Shown piece after piece: positions 18,994 to 31,039 of a DNA stretch of 64,000 nt. The stretch's first letter is position 1. Each line of letters opens with the position of its first letter. Source of the DNA: Mycolicibacterium sp. MU0053 (GTDB lineage Bacteria; Actinomycetota; Actinomycetes; Mycobacteriales; Mycobacteriaceae); NCBI RefSeq assembly GCF_963378095.1, contig NZ_OY726397.1, positions 1,674,001 to 1,738,000 of the forward strand, read 5' to 3'. A program made the position numbers and the translations under genes. The notes beneath the pieces were generated by a model, which worked only from the letters and a program-made list of their open reading frames with translations, did not search any database and was not told where the DNA came from.

Positions 18994-19064
18994 AGCGGGC
19001 GACGGGAATCGAACCCGCGTAGCTAGTTTGGAAGACTAGGGCTCTACCATTGAGCTACGCCCGC
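18994..19064 (-). tRNA. tRNA-Gly, anticodon TCC
   Basis: A 71-nt cloverleaf on the minus strand. The 7-bp acceptor stem GCGGGCG/CGCCCGC, D-arm with AGCTCAATGGTAGAGC, anticodon loop CTTCCAA (TCC) on the CTAGT/ACTAG stem, and T-arm with GGTTCGATTCC are all present. CCA is not encoded. It is divergent from tRNA-Pro. Confidence 0.95.
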
Positions 19065-19083
19065 GTGTACTGCTCGAGCCAAA

Positions 19084-19113
19084 ACTGTACGGCCCGGCCA
19101 AGATCATATCCAA
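19084..19113 (-). promoter_or_regulatory. Candidate promoter of tRNA-Gly
   Basis: On the minus strand, TTGGAT (19113-19108) and TACAGT (19089-19084) are 18 bp apart and lie 20 bp before the mature tRNA 5' end. Confidence 0.4.
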
Positions 19114-19213
19114 TCCGGTCCAGGACAGATCCCGGCTGTCCGCTGTGACTTGGCCTTGGCCCGCATGTAGGCCGTAGGATGCCGAGGGCTTTTGACTACG
19201 TTGAAGGCCGGAT

Positions 19214-19292
<79 letters not shown>

Positions 19293-19330
19293 GCACCACC
19301 CGGAAGAACACAGACGTTTTAGGAGCACCC

Positions 19331-20739
<1,409 letters not shown>

Positions 20740-20743
<4 letters not shown>

Positions 20744-20757
20744 CGCCCACAGCGAAA
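20740..20757 (+). promoter_or_regulatory. ClgR-like box upstream of clpP1
   Basis: The core CGCCCACAGCG, flanked by A/T, fits the ClgR consensus I remember from corynebacteria (CGCYNANRGCG with W flanks) at all core positions. It begins over the tig stop codon and ends about 80 bp before the clpP1 start, a suitable distance for an activator. ClgR is known to activate clp genes in actinobacteria. Confidence 0.55.
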
Positions 20758-20837
20758 GGGCGCCTCCTGCGGAACGCGCGGCGCCGCTGGTTGGTTAGTG
20801 TCGTGCAATACCCCTACGAGAAAGCAGGTAACCCGTC

Positions 20838-21431
20838 GTGACTGACATGCGTTCCGGTGGCATGGGGCTGAACCTCACCGATTCGGTCTATGAGCGGTTG
20901 CTGGCCGAGCGGATCATCTTCCTGGGCACCCAGGTCGACGACGACATCGCTAATCGGCTCTGCGCGCAGATTCTGCTGCTTGCGGCCGAGGATCCGACCA
21001 AGGACATCAACCTCTACATCAACTCGCCGGGCGGCTCCGTGACCGCCGGCATGGCCATCTACGACACCATGGTGCTGGCGCCGTGTGAGGTGGCCACCTA
21101 TGCGATGGGGCTGGCGGCGTCGATGGGGCAGTTCCTGCTCGCGGCCGGCACCAAGGGCAAGCGCTTCGCGCTGCCGCACGCGCGGATCATGATGCACCAG
21201 CCGTCGGCCGGTATCGGTGGCAGCGCCGCCGACATCGCCATCCAGGCCGAGCAGTTCGCGCTGACCAAGAAGGAGATGAACCGGCTCAACGCCGAGTTCA
21301 CCGGCCAGACCCTGGAGCGGATCGAAACCGACGCCGACCGCGACCGGTGGTTCACCTCGCAGGAAGCCCTGGAATACGGCTTCGTGGACCACATCATCAC
21401 CCGCGCCCACCTGAACGGGAGTGCCTCATGA
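20838..21431 (+). CDS. clpP1: ATP-dependent Clp protease proteolytic subunit 1
   Basis: A protein of 197 residues from the GTG at 20838. The serine protease triad is Ser95 ([10 protein letters not shown]), His120 ([11 protein letters not shown]) and Asp169 (DADRDRW). The oligomerisation strand [15 protein letters not shown] is at 57-71. In mycobacteria ClpP1 and ClpP2 form a mixed two-ring barrel that degrades unfolded or tagged proteins with ClpX or ClpC1, and it is essential. An in-frame ATG nine bases downstream is a possible alternative start. The stop overlaps the clpP2 start (ATGA), giving stoichiometric production. A ClgR-like box lies 80 bp upstream. Confidence 0.97.
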   Translation: MTDMRSGGMGLNLTDSVYERLLAERIIFLGTQVDDDIANRLCAQILLLAAEDPTKDINLYINSPGGSVTAGMAIYDTMVLAPCEVATYAMGLAASMGQFLLAAGTKGKRFALPHARIMMHQPSAGIGGSAADIAIQAEQFALTKKEMNRLNAEFTGQTLERIETDADRDRWFTSQEALEYGFVDHIITRAHLNGSAS

Positions 21432-22081
21432 CCCAGTCTGCCCACGGCGCCGCCGTGCACCAGCCGCAAGCCCGCTACATCCTGCCGTCGTTCATCGAGC
21501 ACTCCAGCTTCGGCGTCAAGGAGTCCAACCCGTACAACAAGCTCTTCGAGGAACGCATCATCTTCCTCGGCGTGCAGGTGGACGACGCGTCGGCCAACGA
21601 CATCATGGCCCAGCTGCTGGTGCTGGAGTCGCTGGATCCCGACCGCGACATCACCATGTACATCAACTCCCCGGGTGGCTCGTTCACCTCGCTGATGGCG
21701 ATCTACGACACCATGCAGTACGTCCGGGCCGACATCCAGACCGTCTGCCTGGGCCAGGCGGCCTCGGCGGCGGCGGTGCTGCTGGCCGCGGGTACCCCCG
21801 GCAAGCGGATGGCACTGCCGAACGCGCGGGTGCTGATCCATCAGCCGGCCGTCGGTGGAGCCATCCAGGGTCAGGTCTCCGACCTGGAGATCCAGGCCGC
21901 CGAGATCGAGCGGATGCGCAGCCTGATGGACACCACGCTGGCCCGCCACACGGGCAAGTCCCCGGAGCAGATCCGCAAGGACACCGACCGGGACAAGATC
22001 CTCACCGCGGCGGATGCCAAGGAGTACGGGATCATCGACACCGTGTTGGAGTACCGCAAGCTCTCCGCGCAAACTGCCTGA
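21428..22081 (+). CDS. clpP2: ATP-dependent Clp protease proteolytic subunit 2
   Basis: A protein of 217 residues that forms the second ring of the mixed ClpP1P2 protease. The triad is Ser113 ([11 protein letters not shown]), His138 ([11 protein letters not shown]) and Asp189 (DTDRDKI). The N-terminal stretch before [10 protein letters not shown] is longer than in ClpP1 and is the propeptide region processed in M. tuberculosis ClpP2. The start is the ATG at 21428 in the 4-base overlap with clpP1. The gap to clpX is 225 bp, so clpX probably also has its own promoter. Confidence 0.97.
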   Translation: MTQSAHGAAVHQPQARYILPSFIEHSSFGVKESNPYNKLFEERIIFLGVQVDDASANDIMAQLLVLESLDPDRDITMYINSPGGSFTSLMAIYDTMQYVRADIQTVCLGQAASAAAVLLAAGTPGKRMALPNARVLIHQPAVGGAIQGQVSDLEIQAAEIERMRSLMDTTLARHTGKSPEQIRKDTDRDKILTAADAKEYGIIDTVLEYRKLSAQTA

Positions 22082-22306
22082 CCCCGGGCGCGCGCCGCTC
22101 ATCCCATTCGGATAACTGCGGCGACACGCCAGGGACACGGCAGCGCGTTGCGCACCCCCCGGGGCACTCGAGGCGCTATGTTTCGTGCCACAGAGGAATC
22201 CCACCGGCGCTATTCGCTTTATCGGTCGCCCCTTACCAGTCGTAGCGGGTAGCGTCGGGATGAAGACCTACCGACATTCGGCTACAGGAAGTAGGACACC
22301 ACCACT

Positions 22307-23590
22307 ATGGCGCGCATCGGAGACGGCGGTGATCTGCTGAAGTGCTCGTTCTGCGGAAAGAGTCAGAAGCAGGTCAAGAAGCTCATTGCGGGGCCCGGCG
22401 TCTACATCTGTGACGAATGCATCGACCTGTGCAACGAGATCATCGAGGAGGAACTGGCCGACGCCGACGACGTCAAGCTCGATGAGCTGCCGAAGCCGGC
22501 CGAGATCCGCGACTTCCTCGAGGGTTATGTGATTGGCCAGGACACCGCCAAGCGCACGCTGGCGGTGGCCGTCTACAACCACTACAAGCGCATCCAGGCC
22601 GGCGAGAAGGGCGGCCGCGACTCGCGGTCCGAGCCCGTCGAACTGGCCAAGTCCAACATCCTGATGCTCGGCCCGACCGGCTGCGGCAAGACGTATCTGG
22701 CGCAGACGCTGGCCAAGATGCTCAATGTCCCGTTTGCCATCGCGGATGCGACGGCGCTGACCGAGGCCGGCTATGTGGGCGAGGACGTCGAGAACATCCT
22801 GCTGAAGCTGATCCAGGCCGCCGACTACGACGTCAAGCGCGCCGAGACCGGCATCATCTACATCGATGAGGTCGACAAGATCGCCCGCAAGAGCGAGAAC
22901 CCGTCGATCACCCGCGATGTCTCCGGCGAAGGCGTCCAGCAGGCGCTGCTGAAGATCCTCGAGGGCACCCAGGCTTCGGTGCCCCCACAGGGTGGACGCA
23001 AGCACCCGCATCAGGAGTTCATCCAGATCGACACCACCAACGTGTTGTTCATCGTGGCGGGTGCGTTCGCGGGCCTGGAGAAGATCGTCTCCGACCGGGT
23101 CGGCAAGCGCGGACTGGGCTTCGGCGCCGAGGTGCACTCCAAGGCCGAGATCGACACCCAGGACCACTTCTCCGAGGTGATGCCCGAGGACCTGATCAAG
23201 TTCGGGTTGATTCCGGAGTTCATCGGCCGCCTGCCGGTCGTCGCGTCGGTGACCAACCTGGACAAGGAATCCCTGGTGCAGATCCTGTCCACCCCGAAGA
23301 ACGCTCTGGTCAAGCAGTACACCAGGCTCTTCGAGATGGACGGCGTCGAGCTGGAGATGACGCCGGAGGCCCTCGAGGCCATCGCCGACCAGGCGATCCT
23401 GCGGGGCACCGGTGCCCGTGGTCTGCGCGCCATCATGGAAGAGGTGCTGCAGCCGGCGATGTACGACATCCCCAGCCGTGACGATGTCGCCAAGGTCGTG
23501 GTGACCAAGGAGACCGTGCAGGACAACGTGCTGCCGACGATCGTGCCGCGCAAGCCCCCGCGGGCCGAGCGTCGCGAGAAGAGCGCCTAA
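22307..23590 (+). CDS. clpX: ATP-dependent Clp protease ATP-binding subunit ClpX
   Basis: A protein of 427 residues, an AAA+ unfoldase that feeds substrates to ClpP1P2. The N-terminal zinc domain has Cys13, Cys16, Cys35 and Cys38 ([17 protein letters not shown]). Walker A GPTGCGKT is at about 122-129, the pore loop GYVG near 154 and Walker [10 protein letters not shown] at about 183-191. Sensor/Arg-finger regions ([25 protein letters not shown]) follow. The start is the ATG at 22307 with GGAAGTAGGA about 10 bases upstream. Its end is 20 bp from the end of the convergent fdhD, and the accessory region begins right after it. Confidence 0.97.
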   Translation: MARIGDGGDLLKCSFCGKSQKQVKKLIAGPGVYICDECIDLCNEIIEEELADADDVKLDELPKPAEIRDFLEGYVIGQDTAKRTLAVAVYNHYKRIQAGEKGGRDSRSEPVELAKSNILMLGPTGCGKTYLAQTLAKMLNVPFAIADATALTEAGYVGEDVENILLKLIQAADYDVKRAETGIIYIDEVDKIARKSENPSITRDVSGEGVQQALLKILEGTQASVPPQGGRKHPHQEFIQIDTTNVLFIVAGAFAGLEKIVSDRVGKRGLGFGAEVHSKAEIDTQDHFSEVMPEDLIKFGLIPEFIGRLPVVASVTNLDKESLVQILSTPKNALVKQYTRLFEMDGVELEMTPEALEAIADQAILRGTGARGLRAIMEEVLQPAMYDIPSRDDVAKVVVTKETVQDNVLPTIVPRKPPRAERREKSA

Positions 23591-23610
23591 CCGGCTCTAG
23601 CCCGCGAGTT

Positions 23611-24435
23611 TCAGCCGCGTTCGATGCGATCGGGCCGGCTGTAGATGTTCATCGAGTCGCCGCGCAGGAACGCCACCAGGGTCAGCCCGGACTGCCGGGC
23701 CAGGTCCACGGCCAGCGACGACGGCGCCGAAACCGCGGCCAGCAGCGGCACCCCGGCCATCACCGCCTTCTGCGTCAGTTCGAACGAGGCGCGGCCGCTG
23801 ACCAGCAGAACCGTGCCCGACAGCGGAATCCGGTTCTGTTCCAAGCCCCAACCCAAAACCTTGTCGACGGCGTTGTGCCGGCCGATGTCCTCGCGGACGG
23901 CCAGGAGTTCCCCGTCGGCGGTGAACAGTCCCGCCCCGTGCAGGCCGCCGGTGCTCGCGAACACCTTCTGCGCGCGGCGCAACTGATGGGGCAGATCGGC
24001 CAGGGTGGCACTGGCCACGACGGTGGGATCGTCCCCGGGGCCGTGCCTGCTCACCGTCGCGATCGCGTCCAGTGCGGCCTTGCCGCAGACCCCGCACGAC
24101 GAGGTGGCGTAGAAGTTGCGGCGCATGTCCACCTCGGGCAGCGGCACTTCGGGCGCCAGGGTGACGTCGAGAACGTTGTAGGTGTTGGCGCCGTCGACCT
24201 CGCCGCGGCAGTACCGCACGGTGGCCACGTCGTCGCGGCCACCGATGATGCCCTCGGTGAGCAGAAAGCCCTGCGCCAGTTCGACATCCGAGCCGGGGGT
24301 GCGCATGGTCACCGTCAGCGGCGTGCCGTTGAGCCGGATCTCCAGCGGCTCCTCGACGACCAGCGTCTCGGGCCGCTGGGTGCTCTGCGTCGACGACAGG
24401 TGCGATACCCGTCGCCGGGTGGTTACCCGTCCCAT
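23611..24435 (-). CDS. fdhD: Formate dehydrogenase accessory sulfurtransferase FdhD
   Basis: A protein of 274 residues. FdhD passes sulfur to the molybdenum cofactor before it is inserted into formate dehydrogenase-type enzymes. The sulfur-carrying pair Cys114 and Cys117 is intact in [15 protein letters not shown]. Other family blocks are [20 protein letters not shown] at 44-63, [20 protein letters not shown] and [15 protein letters not shown]. It starts 13 bases inside the end of the upstream molybdoenzyme gene, so it is almost certainly co-translated with its client. This gene pair is not present at this spot in the M. tuberculosis order I remember. Confidence 0.95.
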   Translation of the reverse strand: MGRVTTRRRVSHLSSTQSTQRPETLVVEEPLEIRLNGTPLTVTMRTPGSDVELAQGFLLTEGIIGGRDDVATVRYCRGEVDGANTYNVLDVTLAPEVPLPEVDMRRNFYATSSCGVCGKAALDAIATVSRHGPGDDPTVVASATLADLPHQLRRAQKVFASTGGLHGAGLFTADGELLAVREDIGRHNAVDKVLGWGLEQNRIPLSGTVLLVSGRASFELTQKAVMAGVPLLAAVSAPSSLAVDLARQSGLTLVAFLRGDSMNIYSRPDRIERG

Positions 24436-26768
24436 GACGTTCCCGCCGCCGGTTCCAGCCGAATGACGACGGCCTTGGACACCGGGGTGTTCGATTTGGC
24501 CGCGGTGTGATCCAGCGGTACCAGCGGGTTGGTCTCGGGGTAGTACGCGGCGGCGTTGCCCACCGGCGTCGAAAACGGCACCACCAGAAAATCTTTGGCG
24601 TGCCGCTCCTGCATCGTGCCGTCGGCCCCGGTGAACTCCGAGACCAGGTCGACGCGGGCGCCGTCGTGAATGCCCAGCGCGGCGATGTCGGTCGGGTTGA
24701 CGAAGACGACCCTGCGCCCGCCCTTGACGCCGCGGTAGCGGTCATCGAGACCGTAGATGGTGGTGTTGTACTGGTCGTGGCTGCGCAGGGTTTGCAGCAC
24801 CAGCCGTCCCGGCGGGACGGGCACCCATTCGAGTGGATTCACCGAGAAGTTGGCTTTTCCTGTGGCGGTGTGGAATTCGCGGGAGTCCCGCGGTGGGTGG
24901 GGGAGCTGGAAACCGTCGGGTTGGCGGACCTTGGTGTTGTAGTCGGCGCAGCCGGGCACCACGTCGGCGATGGCGTCGCGGATCACGTCGTAGTTGGCGA
25001 TGAACGATTCCCACGGCACGGGATGGTCAGCGCCCAGCACCGTGCGGGCCAGCTGGCAGACGATGGCCACCTCGCTGCGCAGTTCGTCGCCGGCCGGGCG
25101 CAGGCGACCCTGGGACAGGTGCACCACGGACATCGAATCCTCCACGGAGACCAGCTGTTTGCCGCTCAGCTGAATATCGCGGTCGGTGCGGCCCAGGGTG
25201 GGCAGAATCAGCGCGGTGCGGCCGTGGACCACGTGGCTGCGGTTGAGCTTGGTGGAGATCTGCACGGTCAACTCGCACCCGCGCAGGGCGGCCTCGGTGA
25301 CCTCGGTGTCGGGGCTGGCGGAGACGAAGTTGCCGCCCATCCCGATGAACGTCTTGGCGCGCTTGTCGCGCATCGCGCGGATGGCATCGACGGTGTCGAA
25401 GCCGTCCTTGCGCGGTGTGGTGATGCCGAACCGGGCGTCGAGTGCGTCGTGGAACGCCGCGGGCATCCGTTCCCAGATGCCCATCGTCCGGTCGCCTTGG
25501 ACGTTGGAATGTCCGCGGACCGGACAGACCCCGGCGCCGGGCTTACCGATCATGCCGCGCATCAGCAGCACGTTGGTGGCCTCGCCGATGGTGGCCACCG
25601 CATGCCGATGCTGCGTGAGACCCATGGCCCAGCAGAACACGGTGCGCTCGGAGTCGATCAGCATCTGGGCGACGCGTTCCAACTGCGCGCGCGGTACCCC
25701 GGTGGCCTCGGTGACCGTGTCGAGGTCCACGGCCCGGGTCTGGGCCGCGTACTCGTCGAAGCCCGCGCAGTGGGCGTCGATGAACTCGCGGTCCAGGACA
25801 CTGGAGGCGGCGCCGGCCTTTTCGTCGGCTTCGAGCAGCAGCCGGCCCAGCCCGGCGAACAGCGCCATGTCGCCGCCGAGGCGGATCTGCACGAACTCGT
25901 CGGCGATCGACACTCCGTGCCCGACGACCCCGTGGACCTTCTGCGGGTCCTTGAACCGCATCAGTCCCGCCTCCGGCAGCGGGTTCACCGCAATGATCTT
26001 GGCGCCGTTGGCTTTTGCCTTCTCCAGCACGGACAGCATGCGCGGATGGTTGGTGCCGGGGTTCTGGCCGGCGATCAGGATGCAGTCGGCGTGCTCGAGG
26101 TCGAGCACGCTCACCGAACCCTTGCCGATCCCGATCGATTCGGTCAGGGCCGTCCCGGAGGACTCGTGACACATGTTCGAACAATCCGGCAGGTTGTTGG
26201 TGCCGAAGCTGCGCACCAACAATTGATAGAGGAACGCGGCCTCGTTGCTGGTGCGACCGGAGGTGTAGAACACCGCCTGATCCGGGTGGTCGAGGGCGTT
26301 GAGGTGGTCGGCGATCACGCGGTAGGACTCGTCCCAGGTGATGGGTCGGTAATGCGTATCGCCGGGCCGCAACACCATCGGATGGGTGATCCGGCCCTGC
26401 TGGGACAGCCAGTACTCGGGCCGGTCGGCCAGGTCGGCCACCGAGTGCCGGGCGAAGAACTCGGGGTCGAGGGTGCGCTTGGTGGCTTCCTCGGCGACGG
26501 CCTTCGCGCCGTTCTCGCAGAACTCGGCGAGCTTGCGGCCACCGGGTTCTTCGGGCCAGGCGCAGCCGGGGCAGTCGAAGCCGTGGCGTTGGTTGAGTCG
26601 GAACAGCGTCGCGGCCGTCCGCGCCAGCCCCATCTGCTTCCAGGCCCGCTGCAGGGACACCAGCACCGCCTTGACGCCGGCGGCCTCGCCCTCGCGCCCG
26701 GAGATGACAACGTCGGCCTCGTTGAGGTCGGCTCGGGCATCGAGGTGGGAGTGTTTCGGCAGCGTCAT
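24423..26768 (-). CDS. FdhF/YdeP-family molybdopterin oxidoreductase
   Basis: A protein of 781 residues, the catalytic subunit of a bis-molybdopterin-guanine-dinucleotide enzyme. A Cys-bearing N-terminal block [15 protein letters not shown] is at about 69-83. It is followed by [39 protein letters not shown] and [20 protein letters not shown]. The molybdopterin-binding C-terminal domain carries [23 protein letters not shown]. It belongs to the YdeP-like group, annotated as formate dehydrogenase-like; the true substrate of this group is poorly known. No iron-sulfur or membrane partner subunit lies next to it. The overlap with fdhD supports dependence on cofactor sulfuration, and mobA 22 kb away could supply the guanylylated cofactor. 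Confidence 0.88.
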   Translation of the reverse strand: MTLPKHSHLDARADLNEADVVISGREGEAAGVKAVLVSLQRAWKQMGLARTAATLFRLNQRHGFDCPGCAWPEEPGGRKLAEFCENGAKAVAEEATKRTLDPEFFARHSVADLADRPEYWLSQQGRITHPMVLRPGDTHYRPITWDESYRVIADHLNALDHPDQAVFYTSGRTSNEAAFLYQLLVRSFGTNNLPDCSNMCHESSGTALTESIGIGKGSVSVLDLEHADCILIAGQNPGTNHPRMLSVLEKAKANGAKIIAVNPLPEAGLMRFKDPQKVHGVVGHGVSIADEFVQIRLGGDMALFAGLGRLLLEADEKAGAASSVLDREFIDAHCAGFDEYAAQTRAVDLDTVTEATGVPRAQLERVAQMLIDSERTVFCWAMGLTQHRHAVATIGEATNVLLMRGMIGKPGAGVCPVRGHSNVQGDRTMGIWERMPAAFHDALDARFGITTPRKDGFDTVDAIRAMRDKRAKTFIGMGGNFVSASPDTEVTEAALRGCELTVQISTKLNRSHVVHGRTALILPTLGRTDRDIQLSGKQLVSVEDSMSVVHLSQGRLRPAGDELRSEVAIVCQLARTVLGADHPVPWESFIANYDVIRDAIADVVPGCADYNTKVRQPDGFQLPHPPRDSREFHTATGKANFSVNPLEWVPVPPGRLVLQTLRSHDQYNTTIYGLDDRYRGVKGGRRVVFVNPTDIAALGIHDGARVDLVSEFTGADGTMQERHAKDFLVVPFSTPVGNAAAYYPETNPLVPLDHTAAKSNTPVSKAVVIRLEPAAGTSWDG

Positions 26769-26830
26769 GGGTCCAGCCTAGGGTGCCGAAGTTCGGTGGG
26801 GTTAGGGACACAGCACTGGGTTAGGCAAGC

Positions 26831-26836
26831 TAAGAT
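26831..26836 (+). promoter_or_regulatory. -10 hexamer of a likely leaderless DUF732 transcript
   Basis: TAAGAT lies seven bases before the ATG at 26844, with no ribosome-binding site between. Confidence 0.5.
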
Positions 26837-26843
26837 CAACCGC

Positions 26844-27230
26844 ATGAAGGCAGTCACGATAGCGTTTGCCGCTGTTGCTGTGGCGGTGGGTTTGGCCGCG
26901 CCGGCGCACGCCGATCCCGATACCGACTTCACCAATGCGCTGCATATTCACGGCATCTACGGGCAGAAGGACTACAACGCCTGGATCGCTAAGATTGCGT
27001 GCAAACGGCTGGACCGCGGTCTGGACCCGGACGCGTATGCGTCCGCGGAATTCGTGTCGGAGCAGCTGAAGCGGGACAGCACCACCGAGCAGGCCTGGCA
27101 GTTCCTGGGCTTGGCCATTCCGATCTACTGCCCGGCCAAGCAGTACGTTCTGCAGCAGGCTGCGGGCCAACCCGTGCCGCCGCCTGCCGCTCCGTCGGGG
27201 CCCGGCCTGCCGGCTGAGCGCGTCGGCTGA
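26844..27230 (+). CDS. Secreted DUF732 family protein
   Basis: A protein of 128 residues. A signal peptide runs to about residue 22 (VTIAFAAVAVAVGLAAPAHA|DPDTDF) and the mature part has the DUF732 pattern: FTNALHIHGIYGQKDYNAWI, then a Cys in AKIACKRLD and a second in IPIYCPAK that probably form a disulfide, with WQFLGLAIP between. The C-terminus is a short Pro/Ala tail. DUF732 proteins are small exported mycobacterial proteins of unknown function, often in several copies per genome. It is followed 30 bp later by another secreted protein on the same strand, so they may share a transcript. Confidence 0.82.
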   Translation: MKAVTIAFAAVAVAVGLAAPAHADPDTDFTNALHIHGIYGQKDYNAWIAKIACKRLDRGLDPDAYASAEFVSEQLKRDSTTEQAWQFLGLAIPIYCPAKQYVLQQAAGQPVPPPAAPSGPGLPAERVG

Positions 27231-27260
27231 TCCTCCACCCCTAAATCGTCTGGAGACGTG

Positions 27261-27731
27261 ATGTTCAACCTCAAGCGATCCAAGGTCATGCTGCGCGCGG
27301 CGGTGGCCACCATGGCCGCCGGTACCGTCCTCGCGACCGCGCCGGGTCTGGCCACGGCCGACTCCACGGACAACTATCCGATCCCGAACCGGATCCTCAA
27401 GACGACATGCACGGTCGACCAGTACATGGCGGCGGCGCGCGACACCAGCCCGGTGTACTACGAGCGCTACATGATCGACTACAACAACCGCCCGCTGGAC
27501 GTTCAGCAGGGCGCGCGGGATCGCATCTACTGGTTCTTCTCGCTCGATTACCCGGGCCGCCGGCAGTATTCGGAGAACACCGCGACCAACGTCTACTACG
27601 AGCAGATGGCCACCCGCTGGGGTAACTGGGCGAAGCTGTTCTTCAACAACAAGGGTGTCGTGGCGCACGCGACCGATGTGTGCAACGAGTACCCCGTCAG
27701 CGATCCGTCGGTGTGGACCTGGATGAAGTAG
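27261..27731 (+). CDS. Secreted mycobacterial protein (DUF5078-like)
   Basis: A protein of 156 residues from the ATG at 27261, chosen because GGAGA lies four bases upstream; the GTG three bases earlier is too close to it. The signal peptide ends near residue 34 (VLATAPGLATA|DSTDNY). The mature domain has two Cys (KTTCTVDQY and ATDVCNEYP) and many aromatic residues (VYYERYMIDYNNRPL, RDRIYWFFSLDYPGRR). I think it belongs to the mycobacteria-specific DUF5078 family; the function is unknown. It ends just before a strong terminator shared with the facing gene. Confidence 0.75.
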   Translation: MFNLKRSKVMLRAAVATMAAGTVLATAPGLATADSTDNYPIPNRILKTTCTVDQYMAAARDTSPVYYERYMIDYNNRPLDVQQGARDRIYWFFSLDYPGRRQYSENTATNVYYEQMATRWGNWAKLFFNNKGVVAHATDVCNEYPVSDPSVWTWMK

Positions 27732-27746
27732 CTCCTCGACAACCTA

Positions 27747-27787
27747 AAACCGTGGGCCCCGACGAAAGTCGGGGCCCACGGTTTTTT
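27747..27787. terminator. Strong bidirectional intrinsic terminator
   Basis: Perfect 17-bp arms (AAACCGTGGGCCCCGAC and complement) around a GAAA loop, then TTTTTT on the plus strand, with AAA flanking on the left as a T run for the minus strand. It separates the convergent genes ending at 27731 and 27819. Such complete hairpin-plus-T-run terminators are not common in mycobacteria. Confidence 0.92.
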
Positions 27788-27818
27788 GGTGTGCGAGTTC
27801 GGTTGGTGGGGGAGTTGG

Positions 27819-28112
27819 CTAGCCGCCACCCGTGACGGGGTTCGACGTCAGCGGGATGAAGTAGCCGTTTTTCCAGACGCCCCAGCGTCCGCCCCAGCCC
27901 GAGATCCAAACAACGGGTTCGCCGTTCCAGAACTCGGCGGGCTTCGGCGGGGCCCAGTGCGGCGGCACCTCGCCCGGCGGGGGTGCGGGTACCGGCGGGG
28001 GCGGCACCGGGCCGGCGATGGCCACCGCGGCACCGAGTCCCAGCGATGCCGCGGTGAGCGCGCCGGCGACCGCGAAGGCGGAAAGAGAGGTCTTGATCGA
28101 GATCATGTGCAT
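27819..28112 (-). CDS. Small secreted Pro-rich protein, unknown family
   Basis: A protein of 97 residues. The signal peptide runs to about residue 33 (FAVAGALTAASLGLGAAVAIA|GPV). A Pro-rich linker follows (PVPPPPVPAPPPGEVPPHW), then a compact aromatic end, FWNGEPVVWISGWGGRWGVW KNGYFIPLTS, without cysteines. Start ATG at 28112 with AGGAGA five bases upstream; a second in-frame ATG lies six bases on. I do not recognise the family. It sits 38 bp after the start-distal end of mmpL on the same strand and may be transcribed from it, ending at the strong terminator. Confidence 0.7.
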   Translation of the reverse strand: MHMISIKTSLSAFAVAGALTAASLGLGAAVAIAGPVPPPPVPAPPPGEVPPHWAPPKPAEFWNGEPVVWISGWGGRWGVWKNGYFIPLTSNPVTGGG

Positions 28113-28150
28113 GTTCTCCTACGTCGACATCCAGGGGCGTTCGGGTCCGG

Positions 28151-31039
28151 TCAGACCGATGCCGTCTCCTCGCTCTGCGGCTTGGGCCACGCTGACGGAA
28201 GTGGCCGCTGGCGAACGCGTTGCGGCCACCAGAACCACTTGCCCAGCAGGGCGGCGATCGACGGTGTCATGAACGCGCGGATCACCAGGGTATCGAACAG
28301 CAGGCCCATCCCGATAGTGGTGCCGACCTGTCCGATCACGACGAGTTCGCTGATCGCCATCGACATCATCGTGAAGGCGAACACCAGGCCGGCGGAGGTC
28401 ACCACGGAGCCACTGCCGCCCATGGCGCGGATGATTCCGGTGTTGAGTCCGGCGTGGATCTCTTCCTTGATTCGCGCCACCAGCAGCAGGTTGTAGTCGG
28501 CGCCGACGGCCAACAGCACAATGAGCGCCATCGGTAACACCATCCAGTGCAACTCGATGCCGATCAGGTGCTGCCAGATCAGCACCGAGATGCCGAACGC
28601 GCTACCGAGGGAGAAGATCACGGTGCCGACGATCACGGCCGCGGCCACGATGGCCCGCGTGATCAGCAACATGATGATGAAGATCAGGCACGCGGCGGCG
28701 ATACCGGCGATCATCAGGTCGTAGTTCGCGCCCTCCTGCATGTCCTTGAAGGTCGCGGCGGTCCCGCCGAGGTAGATATTGGACCCCTCCAGTGGGGTGC
28801 CCTTGATCGCCTCCTTGGCGGCCAACTTGATCGCGTCGATGTGCTTGATGCCCTCGGGGCTCATCGGGTCGCCCTCGTGGCTGATGATGAAGCGCACCGA
28901 ATGTCCGTTGGGGGACAGGAACATCTTCATGCCGCGTTTGAAGTCCGGGTTCTCGAAGGTCTCCGGCGGCAGATAGAACGAGTCGTCGTTCTTCGATTCG
29001 TCAAAGGCCTTGCCCATGGCGGTCGAATTCTCCTGCATGGCTGACATCTGGTCCTGCAGGCCCTTTTGGCTCTGGTACATGGTCAGCATGTAGGTCTTCA
29101 TGTTCTTCATGGTCTCGACCATCGAAGGCATGATCGCCACCATCTGCGGCATCAACTCGTCCAGGCGCTCCATGTCGGGCATGAGGTCCTGGATGTTGTC
29201 GGTCATGGTGTCGATGCCGTCGAGGGTGTCGAAGATCGAGCGGATCGACCAGCAGACCGGGATGTTGTAGCAGTGCGGTTCCCAGTAGAAGTAGTTACGG
29301 ATGGGCCGGAAGAAGTCGTCGAAATTCGAGATGTTGTCCCGCAATTCGGCGATGTCCAACGTCATCGTCTTCATCTTGGTGACCATGCTGTGGGTGGTCT
29401 CGGCCATCTGGACGGTGATGGCCTGCATCTCCTCCATGTTGTCGATGGTCGTCTGCATGTCGTCGGCCTGCATCAACATGTTGGCCATCATGTCCTGCTG
29501 GTACTTCTCGTTCATCTTCTGCGTGACGCCCTGCATGGAGATCTGGAACGGGATCGACGTGTGCTCGATGGGGGTGCCCTGCGGGCGGGTGATGGCCTGC
29601 ACCCGCCCCACGCCGGGGACCCGGAAGATGCTCTTGGCGATCTTGTCGATGACCAGGAAGTCCGACGAGTTGCGTAGGTCGTGATCGCTTTCGATCAACA
29701 GCAACTCGGGGTTCATGCGCGCCTGGGAGAAGTGCCGGTCGGCGGCCGCGTAGCCGACGTTGGCCGGCAGGTCATCGGGCAGGTAATTGCGGTCGTTGTA
29801 GTTCGTGATGTAGCCGGGCAGCGTCAGCAGGCCGATCAACGACAACGCGATCGAGGCGACCAGGATGGGGCCGGGCCAGCGGACCACCGCGGCACCGACC
29901 TTGCGCCAACCCCGAACCCGCAGCGCGCGTTTGGGTTCCAATAGATTGCCGAACTTGCTCGCCACCGTGATGATGGCCGAACCCAGCGTCAGACCGGTGA
30001 AGACCACCACGGTCATGCCGACCGCCAGGGGGACGCCCAGGCTCTGGAAATACGGCATCCGGGTGAAATGCAGGCAGAGCATCGCGCCGGCGATCGTCAT
30101 GCCCGAGCCGACAATGACGTGGGCGGTGCCCCGGAACATGGTGTAGTAGGCCTGTTCTCGGTCCTCGCCCGAGGCTCGCGCTTCCTGATATCTACCGGTC
30201 AGGAAGATGCCGTAGTCCGTGGACAACGCAATCGCCAACGTGACGAGCAAACTGGTGGCAAAGGTGGAGAGCCCGATGATCTCGTGATATCCGAGGAAGG
30301 CCACCACGCCGCGGGCCGACATCAGCGACAGCACGACCATCACGAGCGTCAGCAACACCGTGGTGATCGACCGGTAGACCAGCAGCAGCATCGTGATGAT
30401 CACGACGAAGGTCAATGCCTCGATGGTCCGCATGCTGCGGTCGCCGGCGATCTGCTGGTCGGCAGCCAACGCGGCCGGTCCGGTGACGTAGGCCTGCACG
30501 CCGGCCGGGGCCTCGACGCTGGCGACGATGTCCTGCACCGCTTCGACCGACTCGTTGGCCAGCGCCTCACCCTGGTTACCGGCGGTGTAGACCTGCACGT
30601 AGGCGGCCTTGCCGTCGGGGCTCTGCGCACCACTTGCGGTCAGCGGGTCGCCCCAGAAGTCCTGCACGTGTTCGATGTGCTTGGTGTCGGCTTCGAGCTT
30701 GTCGATGATCTCGTCGTAGTACGTGTGGGCCTCGTAGCCCAGCTGGTCCTCGGACTCGAGCACGATCATCGCGGAGCTGTTGGAGTCGAACTCCTCGAAG
30801 ACCTGCCCGACCCGCTTCATCGCGATCACCGACGGCGCCTCGTCGGGCGACATCGACACCGAGCGCATCTGCCCGACCGTTTCGAGCTGCGGCACGGTGA
30901 CGTTGAGCAGGACGACCAAGGCGACCCAGCCGAGGAGGATCGGCACGGCCATCGTGCGGACCAGTCGGGCCAGCCGCCCGCGAGTGGTGTTCACCGCGGC
31001 GAACGAGTCGGTGGGCGGATCGTTGAGGGGGGAACTCAT
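28151..31039 (-). CDS. MmpL-family RND transporter (MmpL4/MmpL5-like)
   Basis: A protein of 962 residues from the ATG at 31039, which overlaps the mmpS stop (ATGA); the frame continuing upstream is shadow sequence. It has an N-terminal membrane helix ([20 protein letters not shown]), two blocks of about five to six helices, and two large outer loops. The proton-relay Asp-Tyr pairs are present in [12 protein letters not shown] (helix 4) and [12 protein letters not shown] (helix 10). The second loop contains a long Met/Gln-rich coiled coil ([20 protein letters not shown]). Pairing with an MmpS places it with MmpL4/L5, known exporters of mycobactin siderophores and, when overproduced, drugs. The actual cargo is not shown by the sequence. 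No repressor gene is adjacent. Confidence 0.92.
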   Translation of the reverse strand: MSSPLNDPPTDSFAAVNTTRGRLARLVRTMAVPILLGWVALVVLLNVTVPQLETVGQMRSVSMSPDEAPSVIAMKRVGQVFEEFDSNSSAMIVLESEDQLGYEAHTYYDEIIDKLEADTKHIEHVQDFWGDPLTASGAQSPDGKAAYVQVYTAGNQGEALANESVEAVQDIVASVEAPAGVQAYVTGPAALAADQQIAGDRSMRTIEALTFVVIITMLLLVYRSITTVLLTLVMVVLSLMSARGVVAFLGYHEIIGLSTFATSLLVTLAIALSTDYGIFLTGRYQEARASGEDREQAYYTMFRGTAHVIVGSGMTIAGAMLCLHFTRMPYFQSLGVPLAVGMTVVVFTGLTLGSAIITVASKFGNLLEPKRALRVRGWRKVGAAVVRWPGPILVASIALSLIGLLTLPGYITNYNDRNYLPDDLPANVGYAAADRHFSQARMNPELLLIESDHDLRNSSDFLVIDKIAKSIFRVPGVGRVQAITRPQGTPIEHTSIPFQISMQGVTQKMNEKYQQDMMANMLMQADDMQTTIDNMEEMQAITVQMAETTHSMVTKMKTMTLDIAELRDNISNFDDFFRPIRNYFYWEPHCYNIPVCWSIRSIFDTLDGIDTMTDNIQDLMPDMERLDELMPQMVAIMPSMVETMKNMKTYMLTMYQSQKGLQDQMSAMQENSTAMGKAFDESKNDDSFYLPPETFENPDFKRGMKMFLSPNGHSVRFIISHEGDPMSPEGIKHIDAIKLAAKEAIKGTPLEGSNIYLGGTAATFKDMQEGANYDLMIAGIAAACLIFIIMLLITRAIVAAAVIVGTVIFSLGSAFGISVLIWQHLIGIELHWMVLPMALIVLLAVGADYNLLLVARIKEEIHAGLNTGIIRAMGGSGSVVTSAGLVFAFTMMSMAISELVVIGQVGTTIGMGLLFDTLVIRAFMTPSIAALLGKWFWWPQRVRQRPLPSAWPKPQSEETASV

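Noticed and set aside
24423..26768. Selenocysteine formate dehydrogenase
   Set aside because: There is no in-frame TGA, and the protein is YdeP-like rather than classic FdhF.
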